From assembly GCF_900292015.1 (NCBI RefSeq), contig NZ_LR130759.1:4650001-4714000 (forward strand): DNA of 64,000 bases. Reading direction: 5' to 3'. Positions 51,243 through 58,644 of this stretch are shown here, piece after piece (the stretch's first letter is position 1; every line of letters begins with the position of its first letter). The notes beneath the pieces are model-generated. The model had not been told where the DNA came from, ran no database searches, and worked only from the letters and a program-made list of their open reading frames with translations. The position numbers and the translations under genes were made by a program. Source of the stretch: Mycobacterium basiliense (lineage in GTDB: Bacteria; Actinomycetota; Actinomycetes; Mycobacteriales; Mycobacteriaceae).

Positions 51243-52007
51243 ATGGTGGAATTGGAGTACGACGAGATCGATAGGGCGCTGGCAGTATTGACCATCGATC
51301 GCCCGCACGCGCGCAATGCCATTGCGCTAGACACCATGGATCAGCTGCAGAGCGCGCTCGATGCGGCGGTGGGCGCGCAGGCCCTGGTGATCAGGGGCGC
51401 CGGCGATCGGGCCTTCGTGTCCGGGGGCGACCTCAGGGAACTGAGCGCGTTGCGAACACACGAGGATGCCTCGGCGATGGCCAAACGCATGCGGTCCATC
51501 TGCGATCAACTGGCCGCCTTTCCGGCCCCTGTGATCGCCGTGCTCAACGGCCACGCCTTCGGCGGCGGCGCCGAGGTGGCCGTCACCGCCGACATCCGGG
51601 TGGCCGCCGACGACATCAAGATCGCCTTCAATCAGGTCCAGCTGGAGATCATGCCGGCCTGGGGCGGCGCCGAGCGGTTGGCCACCCTGGTCGGAAAGAG
51701 CAAGGCACTGCTGTTGGCGGGCACCGGCATCGCGCTCGACGCCGCCGAGGCGGAGCGAATTGGCTTGGTGGATCTAGTGTTACCCCGCTCTTCCTTCGAC
51801 TCGCCAGATGCCGGCTGGCGATCGATCGCCAGATTGCTGGCTCGCCGTCCGGCAACCGAGATAAAGCGAGTAATCAGCGGAGTGTCACCCGATGAAGCGA
51901 TAGCATCATTTGCACGGCTGTGGGTTGCGGATGCACACTGGCAGGCCGCAGAGCGGGTAATAAGCCGCACCCCCAGGCCGCGCCCGGCAGCCGGAGGAGC
52001 GACATGA
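51243..52007 (+). CDS. enoyl-CoA hydratase/isomerase
   Basis: 254 residues from the ATG at 51243 (MVELEYDEIDRALAVLTIDRPHARNAIALDTMDQL); the frame is open upstream without homology. Crotonase signatures: AFVSGGDLRELSALRTHEDASAM, APVIAVLNGHAFGGGAEVAVTADIRVAADDIKIAFNQVQLEIMPAWGGAERLATLVGKSKALLLAGTGIALDAAEAERIGLVD. It hydrates or isomerises enoyl-CoA. The next gene overlaps its stop by 4 bp (ATGA). It is divergent from the LpqH-like lipoprotein. Confidence 0.92.
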   Translation: MVELEYDEIDRALAVLTIDRPHARNAIALDTMDQLQSALDAAVGAQALVIRGAGDRAFVSGGDLRELSALRTHEDASAMAKRMRSICDQLAAFPAPVIAVLNGHAFGGGAEVAVTADIRVAADDIKIAFNQVQLEIMPAWGGAERLATLVGKSKALLLAGTGIALDAAEAERIGLVDLVLPRSSFDSPDAGWRSIARLLARRPATEIKRVISGVSPDEAIASFARLWVADAHWQAAERVISRTPRPRPAAGGAT

Positions 52008-52441
52008 GAAGCACTACCGACAGCCGGCTTGGTGTCAGCTCAGCGATGCTGGCAGCTGTCGCGGCCCTATCTGGCGCGTTAGTACAGGTGCCACGCGCAA
52101 GCGCGGACGATCCGCCCATGCATCAGGTCACCTATACCGTCTCGACGAAAAGTCCCATCTACGCCGACATCTATTATGGGGACCAGGATCCCGCCGTCTT
52201 CTCCGACTACAGCCATAACAACTATTCGTTTACTCCCAATATCCAGGCCGATATTGCCCCGGGTAAGCCGTGGACGATGCAGGTCATGCTGGCCAACCCC
52301 GGTCAATGGGCGGTGGTCACCGCCACCACCGGCAGGCAACCGGGCACCCCGCAGTTTCACTGCGAACTCGCCGTGGACGGGGTGGTCAAAGTCTCCAAGG
52401 ACGGGCCTCGGGGCGTGCTCTGCTCGCTGCGAACCTGGTGA
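52004..52441 (+). CDS. exported hypothetical protein
   Basis: 145 residues with a signal peptide (SSAMLAAVAALSGALVQVPRASA, cleavage after RASA). Mature part: QVTYTVSTKSPIYADIYYGDQDPAVFSDYSHNNYSFTPNIQADIAPGKPWTMQVMLANPGQWAVVTATTGRQPGTPQFHCELAVDGVVKVSKDGPRGVLCSLR with two Cys that may pair. The pattern (TVSTKSPIYADIYY, PGQWAVVTA) resembles small mycobacterial exported proteins with an MmpS-like beta sandwich, but the family is not known to me. Overlap with the enoyl-CoA hydratase gene suggests joint expression. Confidence 0.8.
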   Translation: MRSTTDSRLGVSSAMLAAVAALSGALVQVPRASADDPPMHQVTYTVSTKSPIYADIYYGDQDPAVFSDYSHNNYSFTPNIQADIAPGKPWTMQVMLANPGQWAVVTATTGRQPGTPQFHCELAVDGVVKVSKDGPRGVLCSLRTW

Positions 52442-52443
52442 AC

Positions 52444-53028
52444 CTACGGCTCGCCTTCCAGGCGGCGCAGGTACCCCTCCACCAACTCGGTGGTCTCGGC
52501 GTGACCGCCGGACATTCCGAGTGCCTTTTCCAACACCAGAAAACGCGACAAACTGGTCATGAGCACGGTCCACACCACCGGCGGCACATCATGGCTGTCC
52601 GCGCCGTAGCGCTGCAGCGCGATTGTGATGGCCCGTCGCTGTTCATCACGGAAACGCTCCGCGTAGTGGGCGATTTCGGCCCGCAACGCCTTGCGGTGGT
52701 TGGCCAGGGCCATAAATTCCATGGAAATTCGGGCGAACGCCGGATCGCTGCCGAATTTCCACAGCGCCCACAACGGCTGAGCCGATTGCAACGCCTGCGC
52801 CTGCGCTTGCAGACCTTCTTCGGCGCGGCGGCGGAAAAGCTCCAGGAACAGCTCCTCCATGTTGCGGAAGTAGTAATGCACCAGCTGCGGTTTGAGTCCC
52901 GCCTTGCTCGCGAGACGACGCGACGTCACTGCCGCGTAGCCCTCTTCGATCATCAGTTGCTCGGCCGTATCGAGCAGCAAACCGCGATTCTTCGCGTCTG
53001 GCGCCCCTATCCGACGAGCCGATGTCAT
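52444..53028 (-). CDS. TetR family regulator
   Basis: 194 residues from the ATG at 53028. The N-terminal DNA-binding domain is KNRGLLLDTAEQLMIEEGYAAVTSRRLASKAGLKPQLVHYYFRNMEELFLELFRRR, with recognition helix SKAGLKPQLVHYYF. The ligand domain has SMEFMALANHRKALRAEIAHYAERFRDEQRRAITIALQRYG. The divergent P450 and a repeat in between suggest self- and P450 control. Its stop is 2 bp from that of the exported protein gene (convergent). Confidence 0.9.
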   Translation of the reverse strand: MTSARRIGAPDAKNRGLLLDTAEQLMIEEGYAAVTSRRLASKAGLKPQLVHYYFRNMEELFLELFRRRAEEGLQAQAQALQSAQPLWALWKFGSDPAFARISMEFMALANHRKALRAEIAHYAERFRDEQRRAITIALQRYGADSHDVPPVVWTVLMTSLSRFLVLEKALGMSGGHAETTELVEGYLRRLEGEP

Positions 53029-53110
53029 ACCGCTACTCCAGACTCTCCACGCATCCGCACGGGTCGCCACGATCGTATCGCCGCGCGGGATGTTGACCAT
53101 GACATGAGTA

Positions 53111-53136
53111 CCGTGCTAAGCAGGTGCTCAGCACGG
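53111..53136. promoter_or_regulatory. candidate TetR operator between regulator and P450
   Basis: GTGCTAAGCA (53113-53122) and GTGCTCAGCA (53124-53133) are direct repeats 11 bp apart; the second is part of the perfect GTGCTCAGCAC palindrome (53124-53134). Outer arms CCGTGCT (53111-53117) and AGCACGG (53130-53136) also match. It lies 82 bp before the TetR start. Confidence 0.55.
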
Positions 53137-53230
53137 CGGACATCGGACTTGGCCGGCGGCGCCAGCTCTCGCCGCCGATGCACCATTCGGCCAGGTCGGC
53201 ACAGGTCCGGCAACGGGAGGCATGCACCAG

Positions 53231-54505
53231 ATGAGCACCTACGAATCGATCGACTTCTTCACCGACCCATCGCTGATCCCGGATCCGCATCCCTATTTCG
53301 ATTACCTGCGTAGCCAGAGTCCGGTGCTGCGGCTACCGCATCACGGCGTGGTCGCGGTCACGGGCTACGAGGAGGCGACAGCGGTATACAAAGACACCGA
53401 TTCCTTTTCAAACTGTGTCGCGCTCGGTGGCCCCTTCCCTCCCCTGCCCTTCGCTCCCGACAGTGACGACGTCAACGCCCAGATCGACGCGCATCGCGAA
53501 CAATTTCCGATGTACGAGCACATGGTCACCATGGACCCACCCGAGCACAGTCGCGCGCGATCGATCTTGAGCCGGCTGCTGACACCCAGCCGGCTCAAAC
53601 AGAACGAGGAGTTCATGTGGCGGCTGGCCGACCGCCAGCTCGACGAATTTCTCAGCGCCGGCGAATGCGAGTTCATCAGCGAATACGCCAAGCCCTTCGC
53701 GACCCTGGTAATCGCCGACCTCCTCGGCGTCCCCGAGGACGACCGCAAGGACTTTCGCGTTGTGCTCGGAGCCGACCGCATGGGTCGGGTTGGTGCGCTG
53801 AACCATGAATCGGTGGGGGTCAACCCACTGCAGTGGCTCGATGACAAGTTCAGTGCCTACATCGAGGACCGACGACGTCGGCCGCGCAACGACGTCTTGA
53901 CAGCACTGGCCACAGCGAAATACCCGGACGGCTCGACGCCGGAGGTCATCGAGGTCGTCCGCTCGGCCACCTTCTTGTTCGCCGCCGGTCAGGAAACCAC
54001 CGCCAAGCTGCTGACCGCCGCCATGCGGGTGCTTGGCGACCGCCCCGATATCCAGCAAAAGCTGCGCGAAAACCGCAGCCTCATACCGAACTTTATCGAG
54101 GAATCACTGCGGATGGACAGTCCGGTCAAGAGCGACTCTCGGCTGACCCGCAAGCGGACCACGGTGGGCGGTCTCAAGATACCGGCCGGAACCGTCGTGA
54201 TGGTGTTGCCCGGCGCCGCCAACCGCGATCCACGCCGCTTCGAAAACCCTCACGAGTTTCGCCTCGACCGACCAAATGTGCGCGAGCACATGGCTTTCGC
54301 CCGCGGAGTGCACTCCTGTCCAGGCGGTCCGCTGGCCCGGGTAGAGGGTCGGGTGTCACTGCAGCGAATTCTGGACCGGATGCTCGACATCGCGATCAAT
54401 GAGCACCGACACGGACCGGCCGACGACCGCTGCTACACCTACGAGCCGACGTACATTCTGCTCGGACTGACCGACCTGCACATCACGTTCACACCTACCG
54501 GGTAG
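53231..54505 (+). CDS. cytochrome P450
   Basis: 424 residues from the ATG at 53231: a GGGAGG site is 10 bases upstream, whereas the ATG at 53222 is only 1 base from it. Class I bacterial P450: MDPPEHSRARSILSRLLTPSRL, I-helix FAAGQETTAKLLT (near 250), K-helix EESLR (near 290), and heme loop AFARGVHSCPGGPLARVEGR (Cys near 362). The loop has S-C-P rather than the more common F-C-L-G-A. Subfamily not certain; it resembles mycobacterial CYPs of unknown substrate. Divergent from a TetR gene; oriented convergent with the oxidase-subunit operon. fprB at 10 kb is a possible but unproven electron source. Confidence 0.92.
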   Translation: MSTYESIDFFTDPSLIPDPHPYFDYLRSQSPVLRLPHHGVVAVTGYEEATAVYKDTDSFSNCVALGGPFPPLPFAPDSDDVNAQIDAHREQFPMYEHMVTMDPPEHSRARSILSRLLTPSRLKQNEEFMWRLADRQLDEFLSAGECEFISEYAKPFATLVIADLLGVPEDDRKDFRVVLGADRMGRVGALNHESVGVNPLQWLDDKFSAYIEDRRRRPRNDVLTALATAKYPDGSTPEVIEVVRSATFLFAAGQETTAKLLTAAMRVLGDRPDIQQKLRENRSLIPNFIEESLRMDSPVKSDSRLTRKRTTVGGLKIPAGTVVMVLPGAANRDPRRFENPHEFRLDRPNVREHMAFARGVHSCPGGPLARVEGRVSLQRILDRMLDIAINEHRHGPADDRCYTYEPTYILLGLTDLHITFTPTG

Positions 54506-54524
54506 CCGTGTCGGAGGTGAGCCG

Positions 54525-54818
54525 CTAGCGCATCATCAGTCCGGTGAAGTAGCAGCCGAACAGGCTCACCACGATGAGCACCACCCAGGTATCCGTCAGC
54601 CGTCGCAGTAGGGCAGGAGCCTGCCGGACTTCCATGAACTCGCGAAAGATAATGCGCACCTTGATGGCTGCGATCACGATCACCGCCGAGGTGACAGCGG
54701 TACTCGACCGAGGCGAGCCAATCTCATCCCCGCTGGGGTGATCTACCCAGAGATAGGCCAGCGTGCACGAGGCCAACACCAGCCAGACGACCAGGAGCCT
54801 CACATTGAACTTGATCAT
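54525..54818 (-). CDS. cytochrome c oxidase subunit IV-like small membrane protein
   Basis: 97 residues, three hydrophobic segments (FNVRLLVVWLVLASCTLAYLWV, SAVIVIAAIKVRIIFREFMEVR, TDTWVVLIVVSLFGCYFTGLMM). The pattern matches prokaryotic COX4/NorF-type subunits (AAIKVRIIFREFMEVRQAP). It follows the COX3-like gene by 3 bp and has no catalytic subunit I nearby. Role unknown. Confidence 0.8.
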   Translation of the reverse strand: MIKFNVRLLVVWLVLASCTLAYLWVDHPSGDEIGSPRSSTAVTSAVIVIAAIKVRIIFREFMEVRQAPALLRRLTDTWVVLIVVSLFGCYFTGLMMR

Positions 54819-54821
54819 TGA

Positions 54822-55400
54822 TCACCTCACCACATAGAGCAGCGCGAAGATGAGCACCCAAAGGTAGTCGACGGTGTGCCAGTAGGTAGCGCAGGTTTCG
54901 ACAAGCTCCTGGGATCTGAGCGCCGGGCGTGCGAGCTGATAGACCAGGACACCGAGTACTACGAAGCCAATCAGCAAGTGCACGAAGTGGATTCCGGTGA
55001 GGAAGAAGTAGTAGGTGAAGAAGTCATCGCCGGAGAGGCTGTTGCCCCGCTGGATCTGCCGGACCCACTCCACCATCTTCGAGCCCAGGAACATCAGGCC
55101 CAAGAGCGCGGTAAGCAGCGCGTCTTTGAGCGCCGGGCGGTACGCACCGGCGCGGGCCGACTGAACGCATCGCGCCACCGACCACGAACTGAGCAGCAAA
55201 AGGAGGGTGTTGGCGACTCCGATACGCAGGTCCAATTCCACCTGAGAGCGCAGGAAGAGCTCCGGGCTCTGGGTCCGATAGAACAGGTAGAAGCCAAAAT
55301 ATCCAGTGAACACCAGTGTTTCGAACAGCACGAAGACCCACATGTCGGGTTGGCCGGGTACCAACCCGGCGGCCCTGCGCTCACGGGCGGCCCCGGTCAC
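54822..55400 (-). CDS. cytochrome c oxidase subunit III-like (CtaE/NorE) protein
   Basis: 192 residues, five membrane segments: MWVFVLFETLVFTGYFGFYLFYR, IGVANTLLLLLSSWSVARCVQ, ALLTALLGLMFLGSKMVEWVR, FFTYYFFLTGIHFVHLLIGFVVLGVLVYQL, YWHTVDYLWVLIFALLYVV. Subunit III residues FFLTGIHFVHLL and YWHTVDYLWV are conserved. The normal aa3 or NOR oxidase has this with subunit I and II; here none is in the window. GTG start overlaps the upstream gene stop by 4 bp (GTGA). Confidence 0.88.
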   Translation of the reverse strand: MTGAARERRAAGLVPGQPDMWVFVLFETLVFTGYFGFYLFYRTQSPELFLRSQVELDLRIGVANTLLLLLSSWSVARCVQSARAGAYRPALKDALLTALLGLMFLGSKMVEWVRQIQRGNSLSGDDFFTYYFFLTGIHFVHLLIGFVVLGVLVYQLARPALRSQELVETCATYWHTVDYLWVLIFALLYVVR

Positions 55401-56212
55401 CGCACCGCCTCCCGGTGGGTTGCAGGCCGCGGTAGCGGCCCGGTGCCGAAGTCTTCACGCTGGATCATTTGGCGCAGCAGGACGATGAACACCGCCGTGT
55501 AGATCCCGAAGACAACCATGTCCAGCCACCACGCGATTTGACCGTTCCAGGCGAAGACCCCCCGCCGGAAGATCCATGCGGGTGACACGACGATCTCCGT
55601 CAATGCGTTGCACAGGTTGAGGTAGCCAAACCACTTGGGGAACACCTCGTTCTGGTCAATGAGAATCGCCAGCATCCACACCAGCGATCCGATCAGGAAC
55701 ACACCCATGGTCCCCACAAACGACAAGAAGGCGAAGTCGTAGATCCAGTGGATCACCTCGGGATCACGGTCCGGACGCATTGCCCCGACCGTCAGCGCGA
55801 TGCACATCAGCAGCATGCCCGGGATAGCGCTAAGTGAATACAGGATGAGGTACGAGTACGCGATTGCGCGACTGATCGACATGCGGCGCATCGAATACGC
55901 GATGAGCGCGTTGCTCATCGTGGTCATGCCGGCGATGACGAACATGACGGCGAAGCCGACGAGGATCCCAAAGTGATTGTCGTTGAACCACTGCACGATC
56001 TTCGGCGCATCCCACTCGGGGCTGGGAGGGGGCTGGGTACGGGTCAGCACAAAAAACACCAGGACGAACAGGTTGTAAAACGCAACGAGCGTCCCCCAGG
56101 CCAACCAGAGTTCGCGCTTCGGGTTGCGCCGGCAGTGCCAAACCATCCGTCGGCGCAGCGAGCCGGTGGGCACATTCGCCGGCGATGTTGATGGGGTAGC
56201 CGTTGGCTTCAC
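55397..56212 (-). CDS. six-helix membrane protein B, paralogue of the upstream gene
   Basis: 271 residues from the GTG at 56212, overlapping the upstream stop (GTGA). About six hydrophobic segments, e.g. LWLAWGTLVAFYNLFVLVFFVL, FGILVGFAVMFVIAGMTTMSNALIAY, YSYLILYSLSAIPGMLLMCIALTVGAMRPDRD, FLSFVGTMGVFLIGSLVWMLAILI. It shares the spaced motif PPPSP..., RPDRD-x-E, P-x-(W/F)-x-x-x-(L/V)-N, and AW(N/D)G...WL with the upstream protein, so the two are tandem paralogues. No family name known to me; the operon links it to the oxidase-like subunits. Confidence 0.8.
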   Translation of the reverse strand: MKPTATPSTSPANVPTGSLRRRMVWHCRRNPKRELWLAWGTLVAFYNLFVLVFFVLTRTQPPPSPEWDAPKIVQWFNDNHFGILVGFAVMFVIAGMTTMSNALIAYSMRRMSISRAIAYSYLILYSLSAIPGMLLMCIALTVGAMRPDRDPEVIHWIYDFAFLSFVGTMGVFLIGSLVWMLAILIDQNEVFPKWFGYLNLCNALTEIVVSPAWIFRRGVFAWNGQIAWWLDMVVFGIYTAVFIVLLRQMIQREDFGTGPLPRPATHREAVR

Positions 56213-56964
56213 CCGGAGTCCTCGCCGCGCTCCCGATAAATAGCTTGTCCAACAACGACAGTCATGACGACGATCCACACCGCGATGGTGATGTTCTTCA
56301 GCCAGAACGACATTAACCCATCCCAGGCCACCGGGCCGCTTGATGCCAGCCCGACGAATGCCGCGGGCGTCAGCGCGGCCGCGACAACCAGGTTGAAATG
56401 GGCAACCCAGCTGTTGAAGACCGGATGCACCGGATCATCACAATAGATGGCCAGGGCCAAAATCACGCTCTGGGCGATGAGAAAGGGAACCACGGTGGTG
56501 AACGTGATCCACGCGAGATCGTTGAGCAGCAACGTTAATTCGGCATTTCGCTCTGGGCGGAAGGCGGCGAGCAGCCAGCAGACATTGGCGATGAGAAATA
56601 GGGTGGGACCGCCGGCCACGCAGCCGAGCATGCAGTAGCCAAAGATCGGCGTTCGATGAGCCATCCGGCGGATTTGCATCACGAGCAGGATCAGAATTGG
56701 GACCAGCCCCACGCAGAACCAGTTGAACAGAATCATGCTGTACCGAATGCTGGACTGGTTCTCTCGGTAGAACTCGGCCACTCGCTCGGCCGACATAGCG
56801 GGCGACATAGGCGGGGTAAAGCCGGGAAACAGCACAAAAGCGGAGATCCAGATCATCACCACCACCGGCAATGTCCACAACAGGATCAGCTCGCCATCGG
56901 TTCGTCGCCGCGCGATTCCCGCCCGCCGCGCACCGGTCGCCGGGCTGCCGCCAAGGTCGGACAT
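56209..56964 (-). CDS. six-helix membrane protein A
   Basis: 251 residues from the ATG at 56964 with a GAAGGAG site. A basic N-terminus (ARRAGIARRRTDGE) precedes helices LILLWTLPVVVMIWISAFVLFPGF, IRYSMILFNWFCVGLVPILILLVMQI, YCMLGCVAGGPTLFLIANVCWLLAAFRPERNAELTLLLNDLAWITFTTVVPFLIAQSVILALAI, and SFWLKNITIAVWIVVMTVVVG. First gene of the minus-strand membrane operon, facing the TetR gene across two palindromes. No known function. Confidence 0.82.
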   Translation of the reverse strand: MSDLGGSPATGARRAGIARRRTDGELILLWTLPVVVMIWISAFVLFPGFTPPMSPAMSAERVAEFYRENQSSIRYSMILFNWFCVGLVPILILLVMQIRRMAHRTPIFGYCMLGCVAGGPTLFLIANVCWLLAAFRPERNAELTLLLNDLAWITFTTVVPFLIAQSVILALAIYCDDPVHPVFNSWVAHFNLVVAAALTPAAFVGLASSGPVAWDGLMSFWLKNITIAVWIVVMTVVVGQAIYRERGEDSG

Positions 56965-56998
56965 CGGTGAACTCCTTCCGGCCGGCTCGTCAGCGAAA

Positions 56999-57014
56999 CT
57001 AGCCGATCGGCTAG
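56999..57014. promoter_or_regulatory. operator palindrome 1
   Basis: CTAGCCGATCGGCTAG is a perfect 16-bp palindrome between the divergent membrane operon and the TetR gene, 25 bp centre-to-centre from the second copy. Confidence 0.85.
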
Positions 57015-57024
57015 CCGAGGTCAA

Positions 57025-57038
57025 TAGCCGATCGGCTA
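57025..57038. promoter_or_regulatory. operator palindrome 2
   Basis: TAGCCGATCGGCTA is a perfect 14-bp palindrome, identical in core to the first copy, 11 bases before the TetR GTG start. The two sites together suggest cooperative binding by the TetR protein and control of both divergent promoters. Confidence 0.85.
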
Positions 57039-57048
57039 GGCTCTCGAT

Positions 57049-57633
57049 GTGGCGTCGACGCAGTCCCCAAGCCGGTTCCGTTTCATCGAGCGCAGCGCCG
57101 CGCAAACACGCATCTTGGATGCCGCTCTGCAGTTGATCGCCGAACACGGGGTCGGCGGAACCTCGCTGCAGATGATCGCCGATACCGTGGGAGTCACGAA
57201 AGCGGCGGTCTACCACCAGTTCAAGACCAAAGAACAGATCGTTGTCGCGCTCACCGAACGCGAACTCGGAGGACTTGAGGCGGCCTTGGAAGCGGCCGAG
57301 GCCCAGGATCATCCGTCCCGGGCACGGGAGTTGCTGCTTGACCGGGTGATCGAGCTTGCCATCGAGCGGCGCGGAGCGGCCAGCACTTTGCAGTTCGATC
57401 CCGTCATCGTCCGATTGCTTGCCGAGCACCAACCGTTTCAGCAATTCATCCAGCGTCTCTACGGCGTGCTGGTCGGCGATGCCGGCGACGACACGCGGGT
57501 GCTGGCCGCAATGCTGTCCGGTGCCATCGCCGTCGGCGTATTGCACCCGCTGGTCGCCGACGTCGACGATAAAACTCTGCGCGCGCAGCTGCTACGCATT
57601 ACCGGCCGGCTCATGGACGCGCGCGACGGCTAG
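57049..57633 (+). CDS. TetR family regulator of the membrane operon
   Basis: 194 residues, GTG start. DNA-binding domain: AAQTRILDAALQLIAEHGVGGTSLQMIADTVGVTKAAVYHQFKTKEQIVVALTEREL, with recognition helix TVGVTKAAVYHQF. C-terminal ligand domain: RAASTLQFDPVIVRLLAEHQPFQQFIQRLYGVLVGDAGDDTRVLAAMLSGAIAVGVLHPLV (numbers approximate). Placed 85 bp from the divergent membrane operon with two perfect palindromes between them; the simplest model is repression of the operon and itself. Confidence 0.93.
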   Translation: MASTQSPSRFRFIERSAAQTRILDAALQLIAEHGVGGTSLQMIADTVGVTKAAVYHQFKTKEQIVVALTERELGGLEAALEAAEAQDHPSRARELLLDRVIELAIERRGAASTLQFDPVIVRLLAEHQPFQQFIQRLYGVLVGDAGDDTRVLAAMLSGAIAVGVLHPLVADVDDKTLRAQLLRITGRLMDARDG

Positions 57634-57674
57634 ACGTCTGAACGTTCTACGCCGCAGGGGCGGCGGTGAGCGTC

Positions 57675-57691
57675 TTAAGCAGAGTGCTTAA
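57675..57691. promoter_or_regulatory. TTAAGCA-GAG-TGCTTAA palindrome
   Basis: Perfect 7-bp arms with a 3-base centre, 42 bp after the TetR stop and 93 bp before the start of the small exported protein gene. It may be an operator or a terminator stem (no T-tract). Confidence 0.45.
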
Positions 57692-57783
57692 CGCGCAGCG
57701 ACACAAGTGAATTCAGATCGTGTGGCCACCCCGCATCGCCCAAAGACAACACTCCGCAACAGCGTTCGGGTACCGTTTCCACC

Positions 57784-58074
57784 ATGAGCAGAGCCGCTCG
57801 CTTGGTTGCCGCAGTAACCATGGCCGTCACCGGATGTGGCCTCGCGAGTGTGGGTACCGCGTCCACCGCGCACGCCGACGACCCACCCTGGCCGTTCGTG
57901 GGGTACCACTGGTGTCCGGGCCAGCCCTTCGATCCCGCATGGGGACCCCAGTGGGATCCCACCACCTGCCATGACGCACACCATCGCGACATGGACGGCA
58001 CTATTCACAACCGTGACTACTTCGGACCTAGCCCCTTCCAAGACTGGCCCGAGATCCCGAACACGTTGCCGTGA
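57784..58074 (+). CDS. small exported protein
   Basis: 96 residues. Signal peptide (RLVAAVTMAVTGCGLASVGTASTAHA, cleaved after AHA) and a short mature part rich in Trp, Pro, His and Asp (DDPPWPFVGYHWCPGQPFDPAWGPQWDPTTCHDAHHRDMDGTIHNRDYFGPSPFQDWPEIPNTLP) with two Cys. Mycobacterial small secreted family; function unknown. Runs convergent with the next gene. Confidence 0.8.
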   Translation: MSRAARLVAAVTMAVTGCGLASVGTASTAHADDPPWPFVGYHWCPGQPFDPAWGPQWDPTTCHDAHHRDMDGTIHNRDYFGPSPFQDWPEIPNTLP

Positions 58075-58080
58075 ACAAGG

Positions 58081-58491
58081 TTAGGTGTCGCCGCGCTCCC
58101 AGACCTGTCTACCGTCGTGCGCGACGCAGACCAGGAATAGGCCATCCGGCGCCTGCGCCACGTAATACTCCGGGTAGTCACTGCACGGCGCGTTCTCGTC
58201 CTTGACGCCCGCCATCGGAGGCGACCGGAACCAGCGGGGTTCATACCGCCTCGGTGAGCCACAGAACATCAGCCGTCCCGGCTCAGTGGCGAAGGACACG
58301 TGATAGTCAGCCGTGCCAAACACGTAGTAGGTGGTGCTGTCGCAGGGCGCACCGAGCACGACATGCGGCCTGATACCCGGCGTGCAGTCCGGATAGTCAC
58401 ACGTGCTCGGTCCGGCAGCAGCCGGCGGCGCCGACATACCGGCCCCCACGGCAATGCCCAGCGCTGCGACCGATGCCACGATGAATCGCAC
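58081..58491 (-). CDS. small exported hypothetical protein
   Basis: 136 residues. Signal peptide (FIVASVAALGIAVGAGMSAPPAAA) and a mature part with six Cys (STCDYPDCTPGIRPHVVLGAPCDSTTYYVFGTADYHVSFATEPGRLMFCGSPRRYEPRWFRSPPMAGVKDENAPCSDYPEYYVAQAPDGLFLVCVAHDG). Probably disulphide-bonded and exported. I do not recognise the family. Confidence 0.78.
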   Translation of the reverse strand: MRFIVASVAALGIAVGAGMSAPPAAAGPSTCDYPDCTPGIRPHVVLGAPCDSTTYYVFGTADYHVSFATEPGRLMFCGSPRRYEPRWFRSPPMAGVKDENAPCSDYPEYYVAQAPDGLFLVCVAHDGRQVWERGDT

Positions 58492-58644
58492 AAAGTAACT
58501 TTGCCACAGGGGGGAAAGAAATTGGGAAGGAAATTCTGCTTTTCAGAGAGCGCGCAGACACAGAGCAATCCGCGACGGCTCTGGTGCCCGCTTTGCCAGT
58601 GATAATGTGGCTCTCCTACAGGTGCGGACCAGGAGGTGATTCCA

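Noticed and set aside
56965..57546. Upstream extension of membrane protein A to 445 residues
   Set aside because: The extension lies on the opposite strand of the TetR gene and the operators; the ATG at 56964 has a good GAAGGAG site.
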